36,383 nucleotides of DNA from assembly GCF_021298855.1 (NCBI RefSeq), contig NZ_JAJTHI010000084.1, positions 1 to 36,383 on the forward strand, read 5' to 3'. Below the pieces are notes generated by a model that saw only the letters and a list, made by a program, of their open reading frames with translations, was not told the DNA's origin and ran no database searches. Source of the stretch: Gemmatimonas sp. GTDB taxonomy: Bacteria; Gemmatimonadota; Gemmatimonadetes; Gemmatimonadales; Gemmatimonadaceae. This document shows positions 1-9,158 of this stretch, one piece after another. The stretch's first letter is position 1. Every line of letters begins with the position of its first letter. The translations under genes were made by a program, and so were the position numbers.

Positions 1-411
1 CCCTCCGGCGTCGGACCTCTGAGGACGGATCGGGACTCGGACCTCCGGTACCCGTCGGACTTCCGACATCCGAGGTCCGACTTCCGAGGTCCGACCTCGG
101 AGGCCGGATGGTTGTCGGAGGTCCGAGGCCCGACGGTTGTCGGAGGTCCGAGGCCTGACGGTTGTCGGAGGTCCGAGGCGGGATCCGCTTTGGCCCGATC
201 CCCGGCCGCGAGTGCATCACGGCAGGGGCGCGGCGGAGCCGCCCTCGCGGTTCCCTCCGGCGTCGGACCTCTGAGGACGGATCGGGACTCGGACCTCCGG
301 TACCCGTCGGACTTCCGACATCCGAGGTCCGACTTCCGAGGTCCGACCTCGGAGGCCGGATGGCTGTCGGAGGTCCGAGGCCTGACGGTTGTCGGAGGTC
401 CGAGGCGGGAT
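1..411. repeat. Tandem ~252-bp repeat block with GTCGGAGGTCCGAGG motifs
   Basis: The stretch starting at 1 recurs at 253: about 110 bases are identical, with the first visible difference T to C (112/113 against 364/365). The period is 252 bp. The block is full of the word GTCGGAGGTCCGAG and its complement (CTCGGACCTCCG near 36-47), so it can fold into hairpins; one example is CCGAGGT at 84-90, CCG loop, ACCTCGG at 94-100. Short open frames through it look like repeat artefacts. It stops a few bases before the ilvD stop codon (418-420). The left edge is cut by the window, so more copies may exist. I see no gene in it. Confidence 0.85.
110..184. repeat. 25-nt tandem repeat, three copies
   Basis: Units start at 110, 135 and 160, each beginning GGTTGTCGGAGGTCCGAGGC; the third diverges at its end (GGGA in place of GAC). 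The second large copy holds only two units, at 362 and 387, the first with one substitution (GGCTGT). The copy-number difference between the two 252-bp blocks suggests slippage or unequal exchange. Confidence 0.8.
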
Positions 412-417
412 GACGCG

Positions 418-2112
418 CTACGCGGTGCCGTACGGCCCCGAGTGCGTCACGGCACCGCGGTGTGCCGGCCCCACCACGGCACGGTACTTCTCCAGTAGCC
501 CACCACGCACGGGCTGCTGACACGGCGTTACGGCCGCCAGTCGCATGGCGAGCTCCTCGTCGCTCAGCTCCACGACAATCGTGCGCGCTTCCGGACGGGC
601 ATCGATGGCCACGATGTCGCCGTTGCGCAACGCGGCAATGGGACCGCCGGCGGCCGCTTCCGGGCCGGCATGACCAACGCAGAGCCCCCGTGTGGCACCA
701 CTGAAGCGGCCGTCAGTCAGTAGCGCCACGCGATCGCCTACTCCCTGGCCATACAGCAGCGCCGTGATCCCCAGCATCTCGCGCATGCCGGGGCCACCGC
801 GCGGGCCTTCGTTGCGAATCACGAGCACATCCCCCACGTCGTACGCCCGCGCCGCCACGGCGGCCTGCGCGTCCTCTTCACACTCGAAGACGCGCACGGG
901 CCCGCGATGCACCAGCGTGCCCAACCCGGCCGTCTTGAGCAGGGCGCCGTGCGGACAAAGGTTGCCGGTGAGCACGGTCACGCCGCCATCGGGTGAGCGC
1001 GCCTGCGCCACGGCATGCACCACCCGCCCGTCGGGTGCCGGCGCCGTGGCCAACTCCTCGGCCAGGGTACGCCCCGTGACGGTGAGCGCACGGCCGTCGA
1101 GATGTCCGGACTCGAGCAGCGCGCGCAGCACCACACCGGCCCCGCCAACATGGTGCAGGTCACGCGCAAAGAAACGACCGCCGGGTTGCAGATCGGCAAT
1201 GAGCGGCGTGCGGGCAAACACGCGCGCCACATCGGCGAGCGTGAACGCGATGCCGGCCTCGTGCGCGAGCGCCGGCAGATGGAGCGCGGCGTTGGTGGAC
1301 CCGCCCGTGGCGGAGACCGCCGCGCAGGCATTCTCGAGCGCGGCGCGGGTCACGATGTCGCGCGGTCGCGGGCCATGGGCCATGACGGCGCGCATGAGCG
1401 TGGCCGCGGCGCGCCGCATGAGCGGGGCGCGCTCGCTGTACACCGCCGGCACCATGCTCGACCCCACCGGCGCGAGGCCGAGCGCCTCCGACACCATGCC
1501 CATGGTGTTGGCCGTGAACTGGCCGGCACAGGCACCCGCCGTGGGGAGACAGGCGTGGGCCAGGGCCTGCAGCGTGTCCGCCGACGCCTCGCCGGCGAGC
1601 ACCTTGCCGATGGTTTCGTACGTTTCGCCCACGTGGGTGTCGCGTCCCTGCCAGTGCCCCGGCAGCGCCGACCCGCCATGCACGAACACGGCCGGCACGT
1701 TGCAGCGCAGCATCCCCATCATGAGTCCGGGGAGGTTCTTGTCGCAGGCGCCTATGGCGAAGATGCCATCCCACTGGTGGGCCTCGGTGCTGGCCTCCAC
1801 GCTGTCGGCGATCAGTTCGCGTGACACGAGGGAGTAGCGCATGCCGGGGTGCGCCACCGACAGGCCGTCGGAGACGGACACCACGGGACACTCGTGCGGC
1901 ATGCCGCCATGCGCGTAGATACCGGTCTTCGCGTGCTGCGCCTGCTCGCGCAGATTCAGGTTGCACGGGCTCATCTCCCCGCCCGTGTGAAACACGCCGA
2001 TGTGCGGCCGGCGGATCTCGTCGTCGTCCTGCCCGAGCGCCTGCAGAAACGCGTGCGTGGTGGCGCGCAGGGTGCCCTCGTAGATGGCGCTCGAGCGAAA
2101 GGGGCGCGTCAT
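418..2112 (-). CDS. ilvD: IlvD/Edd-family dehydratase (dihydroxy-acid dehydratase type)
   Basis: A 564-residue member of the IlvD/Edd family of iron-sulfur dehydratases, which remove water from 2,3-dihydroxy acids to give 2-keto acids. The three expected cluster cysteines are present: C50 (SPCNLNLRE), C123 (GACDKNLPG) and C195 (TAGACAGQF). The C-terminal half has the family motif [16 protein letters not shown]. Length is normal for the short (about 560-570 aa) branch. The ATG at 2112 overlaps the stop of the upstream dehydrogenase (ATGA at 2109-2112), so it is the last gene of a four-gene minus-strand operon. The classic role is valine/isoleucine synthesis, but no other ilv gene is nearby. 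Its neighbours are an SDR and a beta-hydroxyacid dehydrogenase, so a sugar-acid or hydroxy-acid dehydratase role is also possible. The family is certain; the substrate is not. Confidence 0.9.
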   Translation of the reverse strand: MTRPFRSSAIYEGTLRATTHAFLQALGQDDDEIRRPHIGVFHTGGEMSPCNLNLREQAQHAKTGIYAHGGMPHECPVVSVSDGLSVAHPGMRYSLVSRELIADSVEASTEAHQWDGIFAIGACDKNLPGLMMGMLRCNVPAVFVHGGSALPGHWQGRDTHVGETYETIGKVLAGEASADTLQALAHACLPTAGACAGQFTANTMGMVSEALGLAPVGSSMVPAVYSERAPLMRRAAATLMRAVMAHGPRPRDIVTRAALENACAAVSATGGSTNAALHLPALAHEAGIAFTLADVARVFARTPLIADLQPGGRFFARDLHHVGGAGVVLRALLESGHLDGRALTVTGRTLAEELATAPAPDGRVVHAVAQARSPDGGVTVLTGNLCPHGALLKTAGLGTLVHRGPVRVFECEEDAQAAVAARAYDVGDVLVIRNEGPRGGPGMREMLGITALLYGQGVGDRVALLTDGRFSGATRGLCVGHAGPEAAAGGPIAALRNGDIVAIDARPEARTIVVELSDEELAMRLAAVTPCQQPVRGGLLEKYRAVVGPAHRGAVTHSGPYGTA

Positions 2113-3035
2113 GCGCCGCCCTCCGTGGGCGTCCGGACCAGGCGAATGAGCCGCGAGGCATCGGCGTCGTGGCCGATGTCGGCATGCGCCAGGGCCGCCG
2201 CATAGCGCGCCAGCGCCGCCCGTGTGAGGGGCACCTCCGCCCCAACGGCTTCAGCGAGACGGACCACCTGCGCGATGTCCTTGTTGAAGGTACCGACCGC
2301 GCCGAGGCGTGGCAGGTCGGTGTCGTGCACCATGCGCGGGCCGAAGATCTGCAGCGGCAGCGAATCGGCAAAGCCGCCGGCGAGCGCCGTCGGCAGCCGC
2401 GAGGCATCCACCCCCGCGCGTTCGGCGAAGGCGAGCATCTCGGCAATCACCAGCAGGTTGCAGGCAACGATCTGCTGATTGCAGCTCTTGGCGAGTTGCC
2501 CCGCGCCGTGCCCGCCCATGTGCGTGACCCGCTGGGCCAGGGCACTGAACACCGGCGTGGCGCGCGCCACATCGTTGGCGTCACCGCCCGCGAACACGAT
2601 GAGCCGACCCGCCCGCGCGGCGGGCACACCGCCCGAAACCGGCGCGTCCAGCCAGGCGGCGCCGCACCCCTCGGCGAGCGCGCGTGCCATGTCGCGCGTG
2701 GCATCGGGGGCAATGCTGGAGAGGTCCACGACCAGCGATTCCTCGCGCAGCCCGGCCACGAGGTTGCCGGCGCCAAAAACCACCTCCCTCACCGCGGCGG
2801 TGTCGGTGAGGCAGAGGCAGATGATATCGGTGTCGCGCGCCAGTTGCTGCGCGGAGGGGGCCAGGCGCGCTCCCGCCGCCACCAGCGGTGCGCACTTTGC
2901 CGGCGAGCGGTTCCAGATCGTCACGTCACGCCCGCATTCGAGCAGTCGCTCCACCATGGGCGCGCCAATGAGCCCCGTGCCGATGAAACCGATGCGCACC
3001 GTGTCGGCCATCTCGGCGTCGTGTGCCGTGTGCAT
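2109..3035 (-). CDS. NAD(P)-dependent beta-hydroxyacid dehydrogenase (3-hydroxyisobutyrate dehydrogenase family)
   Basis: This is a soluble dehydrogenase of the 3-hydroxyisobutyrate / tartronate-semialdehyde reductase family, about 300 residues, the usual length. The N-terminal Rossmann motif is GFIGTGLIG, the substrate-binding motif is [11 protein letters not shown], and the catalytic lysine lies in GQLAKSCNQ, all in family order. It interconverts a beta-hydroxyacid and its semialdehyde using NAD(P). The longest start (ATG at 3035) lies 5 nt after the SDR stop. A second ATG at 3011 (MADTVRIGF) begins right at the conserved fold and may be the true start; neither has a clear Shine-Dalgarno site. 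The stop overlaps the ilvD start. The operon context suggests it reduces or oxidises an intermediate of the same pathway as the dehydratase. Confidence 0.88.
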   Translation of the reverse strand: MHTAHDAEMADTVRIGFIGTGLIGAPMVERLLECGRDVTIWNRSPAKCAPLVAAGARLAPSAQQLARDTDIICLCLTDTAAVREVVFGAGNLVAGLREESLVVDLSSIAPDATRDMARALAEGCGAAWLDAPVSGGVPAARAGRLIVFAGGDANDVARATPVFSALAQRVTHMGGHGAGQLAKSCNQQIVACNLLVIAEMLAFAERAGVDASRLPTALAGGFADSLPLQIFGPRMVHDTDLPRLGAVGTFNKDIAQVVRLAEAVGAEVPLTRAALARYAAALAHADIGHDADASRLIRLVRTPTEGGA

Positions 3036-3040
3036 GCGTG

Positions 3041-3817
3041 TCAGCCGTTGAGGTGCAGGCCGTTGTCGATGCGGATGACCTCGCCCGTGATGCCCACCGG
3101 TCCATCCACGAGAAAGAGCGTGAGTGCCGCCACTTCGTCGGGGTGCAGCAGTCGCTTGAGCGGCTGCGTTTCGAGATAGCGCGCCTCCACCGCCGCCAAC
3201 GCCTCGGGGTCGAGCACACGGCTGGGCAGGCCGCCCGCCACATAGCCCGGCGCAATGGCATTCACGCGAATGTGGGGGGCCAGCGAGCGCGCCGTGGAGA
3301 GGGTGAGGGCAATCACCGCGCCCTTGCTGGCCGCGTAGGCCACGCTCGACCCCACCCCCGACAACCCGGCAATGGACGAGTAGTTCACGATGGCCCCGCG
3401 TCCGCTGCGCTCGAGCGCCCCGCGGCAGGCGCGAATCATCTGGAAAGTCCCCAACACGTTCACCTCATTCGTGCGCCCGAACTCGCTCGAGGGCAGCGCC
3501 TCGAGGTCGTGATGCGGCACGAAGCGCGTGACGCCGGCACAGTTCACGAGGCCGTCGAGACGACCGAAGTGCTGTTCGGTGCGGTCGGCGGCGCGCCGGC
3601 AGCTCGCGTCGTCGGTGACATCGAGGTCCACGACCAGTGCGTCGGCGCCCAGCGCGATGCACTCGGCCTGCACCACTTCGGCCTCGCGCTGGGTGGCGGG
3701 CAGGGTGGCAATGGCCACCCGCCATCCGGCGCGGGCAAAGGCGCGGGCGCACGCCGCGCCAATGCCGGTGGCGGCACCGGTGATGAGGACCACGGACGAC
3801 TCATGAGCGTCGGTCAC
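3041..3817 (-). CDS. Short-chain dehydrogenase/reductase (SDR)
   Basis: A 258-residue classical SDR. It has the cofactor motif TGAATGIG near residue 13, the NCAG motif near residue 92, and the catalytic Ser-Tyr-Lys set in YSSIAGLSG...AYAASKG. A PG motif (NAIAPGYV) follows, and the C-terminal end is typical (GITGEVIRIDNG). It should oxidise or reduce a hydroxyl/keto group with NAD(P). The start is a GTG at 3817 that overlaps the stop of the upstream serine hydrolase (GTGA at 3814-3817), indicating translational coupling. The next gene begins 5 nt after its stop. Sugar or hydroxy-acid dehydrogenases of this type often precede IlvD/Edd dehydratases in oxidative sugar pathways, but the sequence alone does not give the substrate. 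Confidence 0.9.
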   Translation of the reverse strand: MTDAHESSVVLITGAATGIGAACARAFARAGWRVAIATLPATQREAEVVQAECIALGADALVVDLDVTDDASCRRAADRTEQHFGRLDGLVNCAGVTRFVPHHDLEALPSSEFGRTNEVNVLGTFQMIRACRGALERSGRGAIVNYSSIAGLSGVGSSVAYAASKGAVIALTLSTARSLAPHIRVNAIAPGYVAGGLPSRVLDPEALAAVEARYLETQPLKRLLHPDEVAALTLFLVDGPVGITGEVIRIDNGLHLNG

Positions 3818-5466
3818 GGCACACGCCCCGCCGTGAAGTGCCAGACGCGGCTCGCCCCGAAGTGCATCTCACGCCCCGTTCCGTTGCGACCGCGCGTGAA
3901 CCACACGGCGTTGTCGCTGCCGTCGAACGCGTCGCGCGCCGTGGGGGTGAGCGTGTCCACCACACCCGGGCGTGAACTCACCGTGAGCGTCCCGTTCTGC
4001 ACCGCCACCACGAACGTGACCCCGATTTCGTCGCTGGTGTAGCGTCCCGCCAGCGACTGCAGCTCGGCAAGGCCGGGGCGCCACCGCTCGGCCTGCCGCC
4101 ACCGGTGCACGACACTGTCCCCGTCGCTCGTCACCGTGCGCAGGGTGCGTGTCCGCCCGTCCGCATCCATGGCCAGCCGCATGACCTGGCTGCCAATGAG
4201 ATACGTGCCGTCGCGCAGCGGCCGCACCGGCGCGCCATCGAGGCGCATGGTGCCACTGACCGTGTCCATGATGGCCACGCTGTGCCACCGTGTGTCTTCG
4301 TACAGGCCCCGCCACGGCAGCAACGAAGCAAGGTCGGCGGCAACGGTATCCCGCGCTGCGGGGCGCGCGAGTTCGGGGTGCAGCGCATCCACGATGGCAT
4401 GCGTGTAGTTCGTGGCTGGTGCGCCGGCCGAGTTGCACAGCACCGCGATGGAGAGATTGCCCAATTGCGGATACCGGGCGAGGTACGTGCTGTACCCGGC
4501 CGTGGAGCCCGAGTGGGCGATTTGCGCCGTGCCGCGATACTCCCCCACCATGAGACCCAGCGCGTAGCCGATGTCGATACCGTTGGTGAGCCGCATGCGG
4601 CGGCTCAGCGAATCGACCACGGCGGCGCCCAGCGTGCGCTTCGTGAGATGCTCGTTCCACGCCAGCCAGTCTCCCACCGTGGTCCAGAGGCCGCCGGCGG
4701 CAATGACATGGTCGTTGGGCATGTCCAGCTGCCACTCACCGCGGGTGCGACGATAGGCCTGCGCCAGACCGGGTACGATGCGCGTGAAGTTGCCGCGCCA
4801 CGACGTGTGGGTCAGCCCGAGCGGTGCGAAGATGCGCTGGGCCGTGAACGTCTCGAAGTCCTGGCCGCTGACGCGCTCCACGAGGGTGCGGGCCAGCAGG
4901 TACCCCGAGTTGGTGTACGAATAGTGATCGCCCACCGGATAGTTGAGCGCGCGCTGGCTGGTGATGATGCGGAAGGCGTCCCCCTGCGTGTGCACCCGCG
5001 TGCCCCGTGGCCATCCCTGCCACGCCACCAGGTTGCTCCATTCGCGCAGCCCGCTGGTATGGGTAAGCAGATGGCGCACCGTGATGGGACGCCCGTACGT
5101 GGGCAGCTCGGGCAGGTAGCTGCGCGCGTCGTCCTCCAGTCGCAGCTTGCCGTCGGCCACCAGCAGCATGACCGCCGTGGCAGTGAACTGCTTGGCCACG
5201 GAGCCCGACTCCAGAATGGTGCCGGGTGTGATGGGGCGTCCGCCCGCGAGGTCGGCCATGCCGTAGCCACGCTCGAGCAGCGTGGTGCCGCCGCGCGCAA
5301 TGCCCACCGCACAGCCGGGAGAGTGGGTGCTGTTCCACGGCGCAAAGACCTTGTCGGTGATGGCCGTGAGTTGCGCGGTCGTGGGAGCCTGGCTCCACGC
5401 GGGCGCGGCCCCCGCGCACAGCAGGAGCGCGGTCAGGGAACCGGTGGCAGGAAGGTGTGGTCGCAT
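3814..5466 (-). CDS. Exported serine hydrolase, class C beta-lactamase/penicillin-binding-protein fold
   Basis: A 550-residue precursor. The first 26 residues form a signal peptide ending APAWSQA. The catalytic SxxK is S89-V-A-K92 in ESGSVAKQF, the YxN-like motif is YTN in YSYTNSGY, and the third motif is HSG (IAHSGSTAGYS) replacing KTG. A further domain of about 180 residues follows the hydrolase fold, as in many esterase or D-aminopeptidase-like members. Cleavage of an ester or peptide bond in the periplasm is the expected activity; true beta-lactam resistance is not implied. It is the first gene of the minus-strand operon, coupled by GTGA to the SDR. This is an unusual partner for cytosolic dehydrogenases; it may release a substrate outside the cytoplasm. 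Confidence 0.88.
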   Translation of the reverse strand: MRPHLPATGSLTALLLCAGAAPAWSQAPTTAQLTAITDKVFAPWNSTHSPGCAVGIARGGTTLLERGYGMADLAGGRPITPGTILESGSVAKQFTATAVMLLVADGKLRLEDDARSYLPELPTYGRPITVRHLLTHTSGLREWSNLVAWQGWPRGTRVHTQGDAFRIITSQRALNYPVGDHYSYTNSGYLLARTLVERVSGQDFETFTAQRIFAPLGLTHTSWRGNFTRIVPGLAQAYRRTRGEWQLDMPNDHVIAAGGLWTTVGDWLAWNEHLTKRTLGAAVVDSLSRRMRLTNGIDIGYALGLMVGEYRGTAQIAHSGSTAGYSTYLARYPQLGNLSIAVLCNSAGAPATNYTHAIVDALHPELARPAARDTVAADLASLLPWRGLYEDTRWHSVAIMDTVSGTMRLDGAPVRPLRDGTYLIGSQVMRLAMDADGRTRTLRTVTSDGDSVVHRWRQAERWRPGLAELQSLAGRYTSDEIGVTFVVAVQNGTLTVSSRPGVVDTLTPTARDAFDGSDNAVWFTRGRNGTGREMHFGASRVWHFTAGRVP

Positions 5467-5499
5467 GGGGCGAAGCTACAGCCCGGTCCCGCAGGGGGC

Positions 5500-5513
5500 C
5501 ACGGCGCGCCGTG
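5500..5513. promoter_or_regulatory. 14-bp perfect palindrome in a divergent intergenic region
   Basis: CACGGCGCGCCGTG is a perfect dyad in the 82-nt gap between the serine hydrolase start (5466, minus) and the FmdB-like start (5549, plus). Its position suits an operator for one or both directions. GC-rich palindromes of this length can also occur by chance, so support is weak. Confidence 0.25.
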
Positions 5514-5548
5514 CCGAACGGAATTGACGCGGGCGATACCTTGAAGGC

Positions 5549-5791
5549 ATGCCGATCTACGTCTACGAAACGATTCCCGCTGCTCCCGATGCGGTGCCCG
5601 AACGGTTCGAGTTTCGCCAGTCGATGGCCGACGCGCCGCTGACGCGGCATCCGGACACTCAGGTACCGGTGCGTCGCGTCCTGTCGGGCGGGTTGGTCAC
5701 CTTCACCCACGGCCAGTCCGGCGACTCCTGTGCCGTGCCAAGCGGGCCGCCGCGCGGTGGGTGCGGCAGTGGGAACTGCTGCATGACCTGA
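5549..5791 (+). CDS. FmdB-like small protein lacking the zinc-ribbon cysteines
   Basis: An 80-residue protein that follows the FmdB pattern: it starts MPIYVYE, then FEFRQSMADAPLTRHPDTQVPVRRVLSGG, where normal members have MPIYEY..C..C....QSM.DPPL..CP.C...VRR. Both CxxC pairs that bind zinc are absent. The only cysteines lie in the tail (SGDSCAV and GCGSGNCC), which resembles the usual glycine/cysteine-rich FmdB end. GAAGG lies one base before the ATG, a rather tight Shine-Dalgarno site. It is followed after 14 nt by the EVE-domain gene, probably co-transcribed. The function of the family is unclear (named after a formamidase regulator); zinc binding by the core is not expected here. Confidence 0.75.
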   Translation: MPIYVYETIPAAPDAVPERFEFRQSMADAPLTRHPDTQVPVRRVLSGGLVTFTHGQSGDSCAVPSGPPRGGCGSGNCCMT

Positions 5792-5805
5792 CGGGTTTCC
5801 CGCGC

Positions 5806-6354
5806 ATGCCTGCCAAGAAAGCCCCCAAGTCGATGCCCTATGAGCAGGGCGCGTGGGCGCACGTGTTCGCGCCGCGCGCCCCCGGCGAGCAACGTTACTG
5901 GCTCATCAAGTCGGAGCCCGACGTGTTCTCCTGGGACGATCTCGAGCGGGCGCCCAAACGCACCACCTGCTGGGACAGCGTCCGCAACAGCAGCGCCCGC
6001 AACTTCATGCGCGATGGCATGAAGAAAGGGGACCTGGCGTTCTACTATCACTCCAATGCCGAGCCGTCGGGCATCGTGGGCATCTGCGAGATCGTGCGCG
6101 AAGGCTATCCCGACCACACCGCCTGGGACCCGCAGCACGACTACTTCGATGCCAAGAGTGACCCCGACACGCCCACCTGGTACATGGTCGACGTGAAGGC
6201 GGTGCAGCCGTTTCGTACCATGGTCACGCTGCCGCAGCTCAAGGCCGATCCGGCGCTTGCCGAGATGGCGCTCATCAAGGTGGGGCGCCTGTCGGTGGTC
6301 CCGGTGGCTGCGGCCGAGTGGGCGCACATCTGCCAGCTGGGCGGCGTGGCGTGA
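5806..6354 (+). CDS. EVE-domain protein (THYN1-like)
   Basis: A 182-residue protein with a full EVE domain of the PUA-like fold, which binds modified bases in nucleic acid. Recognisable blocks are YWLIKSEPDVFSWDDL, WDSVRNSSARNFMRDGMKKGDLAFYYHSN, GIVGICEIVREGYPDHTAWDP and YFDAKSDPDTPTWYMVDV, in the order seen in THYN1 and bacterial homologues. A short lysine-rich N-terminus precedes it. I chose the ATG at 5806; an in-frame GTG at 5761 would overlap the FmdB-like gene and adds unconserved residues. It probably acts in the cytoplasm as a reader of modified DNA or RNA; the partner is unknown. It ends in front of a strong hairpin shared with the convergent oxidoreductase. Confidence 0.88.
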   Translation: MPAKKAPKSMPYEQGAWAHVFAPRAPGEQRYWLIKSEPDVFSWDDLERAPKRTTCWDSVRNSSARNFMRDGMKKGDLAFYYHSNAEPSGIVGICEIVREGYPDHTAWDPQHDYFDAKSDPDTPTWYMVDVKAVQPFRTMVTLPQLKADPALAEMALIKVGRLSVVPVAAAEWAHICQLGGVA

Positions 6355-6361
6355 GAGAAGC

Positions 6362-7541
<1,180 letters not shown>

Positions 7542-7547
7542 TCACGC

Positions 7548-9125
7548 ATGGAATCGCATTCTCCCATCCTGGTTGGCCTCACGTTCGCCACGTTGGTGGT
7601 GGCGCTCACGGCGTTCGGCCGTCGGCTGCCCGTGCCTCCTCCGGTATTGCAGGTGGTGGCCGGACTCGTGCTGGCAGCCGTGCCGGGCGTGAGCGTGCCC
7701 ACGCTGCAGCCTGATCTCGTCTTTTTCGTCTTCCTGCCCCCCATCCTCTGGGCCGCGGCGTTCTTCACGAGCCTGCGCGAGTTCAAGGCCAATCGCCGCC
7801 CCATCGGGCTGCTGGCGATCGGACTGGTGGTGGCCACCACGGTGAGCGTGGCCCTCGCCGCGCGCGCGCTCTTCCCCGGCATGCCCTGGGCGGTCGCCGT
7901 GGCGCTGGGCGCAATTGTCTCGCCGCCGGATGCCGTGGCGGCCGCGGCCGTGGTCTCGCGATTGCCCGTGCCGCGGCGGGTGATCGTGGTGCTCGAGGGC
8001 GAGAGCCTGGTCAACGACGCGTCGGCGCTGGTGCTCTATCGCTCGGCCGTGGCCGCAGCCGTGACCGGCGTGTTCAGCCTCGGCGAGTCGGTGGTGCGCT
8101 TCTTTCTCGACGCCGGCGTCGGGGTGCTGGTGGGGCTCGCCGTGGGCTGGGTGCTGGTGTGGGCGTTGCGCCGCACGCACGATGAACTCGCGGAAATCCT
8201 GCTCACGCTCGCTGGCCCCTACGCCGCCTGGATCCTCGCCGAGGAGATGCACGTGTCGGCCGTGCTCGCCTGCGTGGCCGGCGGGCTGTATGTACGGCAG
8301 CACTTCTCCACCGTGGTGGGGCCGCGCTCGCGCATTCAGTCCAAGGCCGTGTGGGATCTCGTGGTGTTCGTGCTCAACGCGATGATCTTCGTGCTGCTCG
8401 GCATGCAGTTCACGGCGCTGCTCGAGGCCACCTCGCTGGCGGCGTTGCCGGCATTGCTTGCACCGGGGCTGGTGATCAGTGCGGTGTGCGTGGTGGTACG
8501 CGTGCTCTGGGTACCCATTGCCACCTGGATCCCGCGCTGGTTCAGCCCGAGCCTGGCCCGCCGGGACCCCCCGCCGGAGCCGCGGGCGGTGGCGCTCGTG
8601 GCGTGGACGAGCATGCGGGGCATCGTGTCGCTGGCCACGGCGCTGGCGTTGCCGCTCACGCTCGCCAACGGTGCGCCGTTCCCGTTTCGTCAGGAGCTGC
8701 TGTACGTCACCATGAGCGTCATCCTGTTCACGCTGGTGGTACAGGGGTGCACCCTCGCGCCGCTCATCCGGCGCTTCCACTTCGCGCCCGAGACCCATCA
8801 CGCGCAGGAGGAGCGCTTTGCCCGTATCGAGGCGTTGCGGCGCGCATCCGATGCGCTGGAGGACGCGGCCGCCGAAGGGGCGGCCAGTGCCGATGACGTG
8901 TCGTGGCTGCGCGCCGAACTGCGCGATCGGCTGGCGGCGCAGCAGGATCCCGCGCGAGCGCTCGCGCGCCACCGGCTGCGCGAGCGCATGCGCGAGGCGG
9001 AGCGGCGTATGCTGGTGCGGTTGCGCAACGAGGGCGCCATTTCCGACGAGGTGCTGCGCGAGCTCGAGCAGGAGCTCGATCTCGATGCCATGCGCCTGAC
9101 CACGGCCGCGCCGCACGCGCACTGA
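7548..9125 (+). CDS. CPA1-family Na+/H+ antiporter
   Basis: A 525-residue membrane protein with about twelve hydrophobic segments over residues 5-400 and a charged, probably coiled-coil cytoplasmic tail (about residues 420-515, rich in Arg/Glu/Ala). The ion-path motif ALGAIVSPPDAVAAAAVV (D128) and the following LEGESLVNDASALVLY (N156, D157) are diagnostic of NhaP/CPA1 exchangers, which swap cytoplasmic Na+ (or K+) for protons. SMRGIVSLATALALPL is the other conserved block. I prefer ATG 7548; an in-frame GTG at 7530 adds six residues and neither start has a good Shine-Dalgarno site. It likely serves pH and sodium homeostasis, and may be transcribed alone. Confidence 0.92.
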   Translation: MESHSPILVGLTFATLVVALTAFGRRLPVPPPVLQVVAGLVLAAVPGVSVPTLQPDLVFFVFLPPILWAAAFFTSLREFKANRRPIGLLAIGLVVATTVSVALAARALFPGMPWAVAVALGAIVSPPDAVAAAAVVSRLPVPRRVIVVLEGESLVNDASALVLYRSAVAAAVTGVFSLGESVVRFFLDAGVGVLVGLAVGWVLVWALRRTHDELAEILLTLAGPYAAWILAEEMHVSAVLACVAGGLYVRQHFSTVVGPRSRIQSKAVWDLVVFVLNAMIFVLLGMQFTALLEATSLAALPALLAPGLVISAVCVVVRVLWVPIATWIPRWFSPSLARRDPPPEPRAVALVAWTSMRGIVSLATALALPLTLANGAPFPFRQELLYVTMSVILFTLVVQGCTLAPLIRRFHFAPETHHAQEERFARIEALRRASDALEDAAAEGAASADDVSWLRAELRDRLAAQQDPARALARHRLRERMREAERRMLVRLRNEGAISDEVLRELEQELDLDAMRLTTAAPHAH

Positions 9126-9127
9126 GC

Positions 9128-9144
9128 GTGCCCGGGATGGGCAC
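9128..9144. terminator. Short hairpin between convergent antiporter and channel genes
   Basis: GTGCCC (9128-9133), loop GGGAT, GGGCAC (9139-9144) is a perfect 6-bp stem in the 33-nt gap between two convergent genes. It lacks a T-tract but sits where a bidirectional terminator is expected. Confidence 0.4.
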
Positions 9145-9158
9145 GGTCTGCGCGTGCG

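Noticed and set aside
112-498. Short frames inside the 1-411 repeat block
   Set aside because: Their translations just repeat the DNA motif (SEVRG-type repeats); no ribosome site or family support.
692-1837. Long plus-strand frames opposite ilvD
   Set aside because: Ser/Arg/Pro-rich translations with no family resemblance, typical high-GC shadows of the real minus-strand gene.
3814-5466. Calling the two SxxK hydrolases beta-lactamase resistance genes
   Set aside because: The SxxK fold covers esterases, amidases and peptidases; nothing in these sequences points to beta-lactam hydrolysis.
7542-9122. 526-residue minus-strand frame opposite the antiporter
   Set aside because: His/Arg/Gly-rich antisense translation; the plus strand encodes a clear CPA1 transporter.
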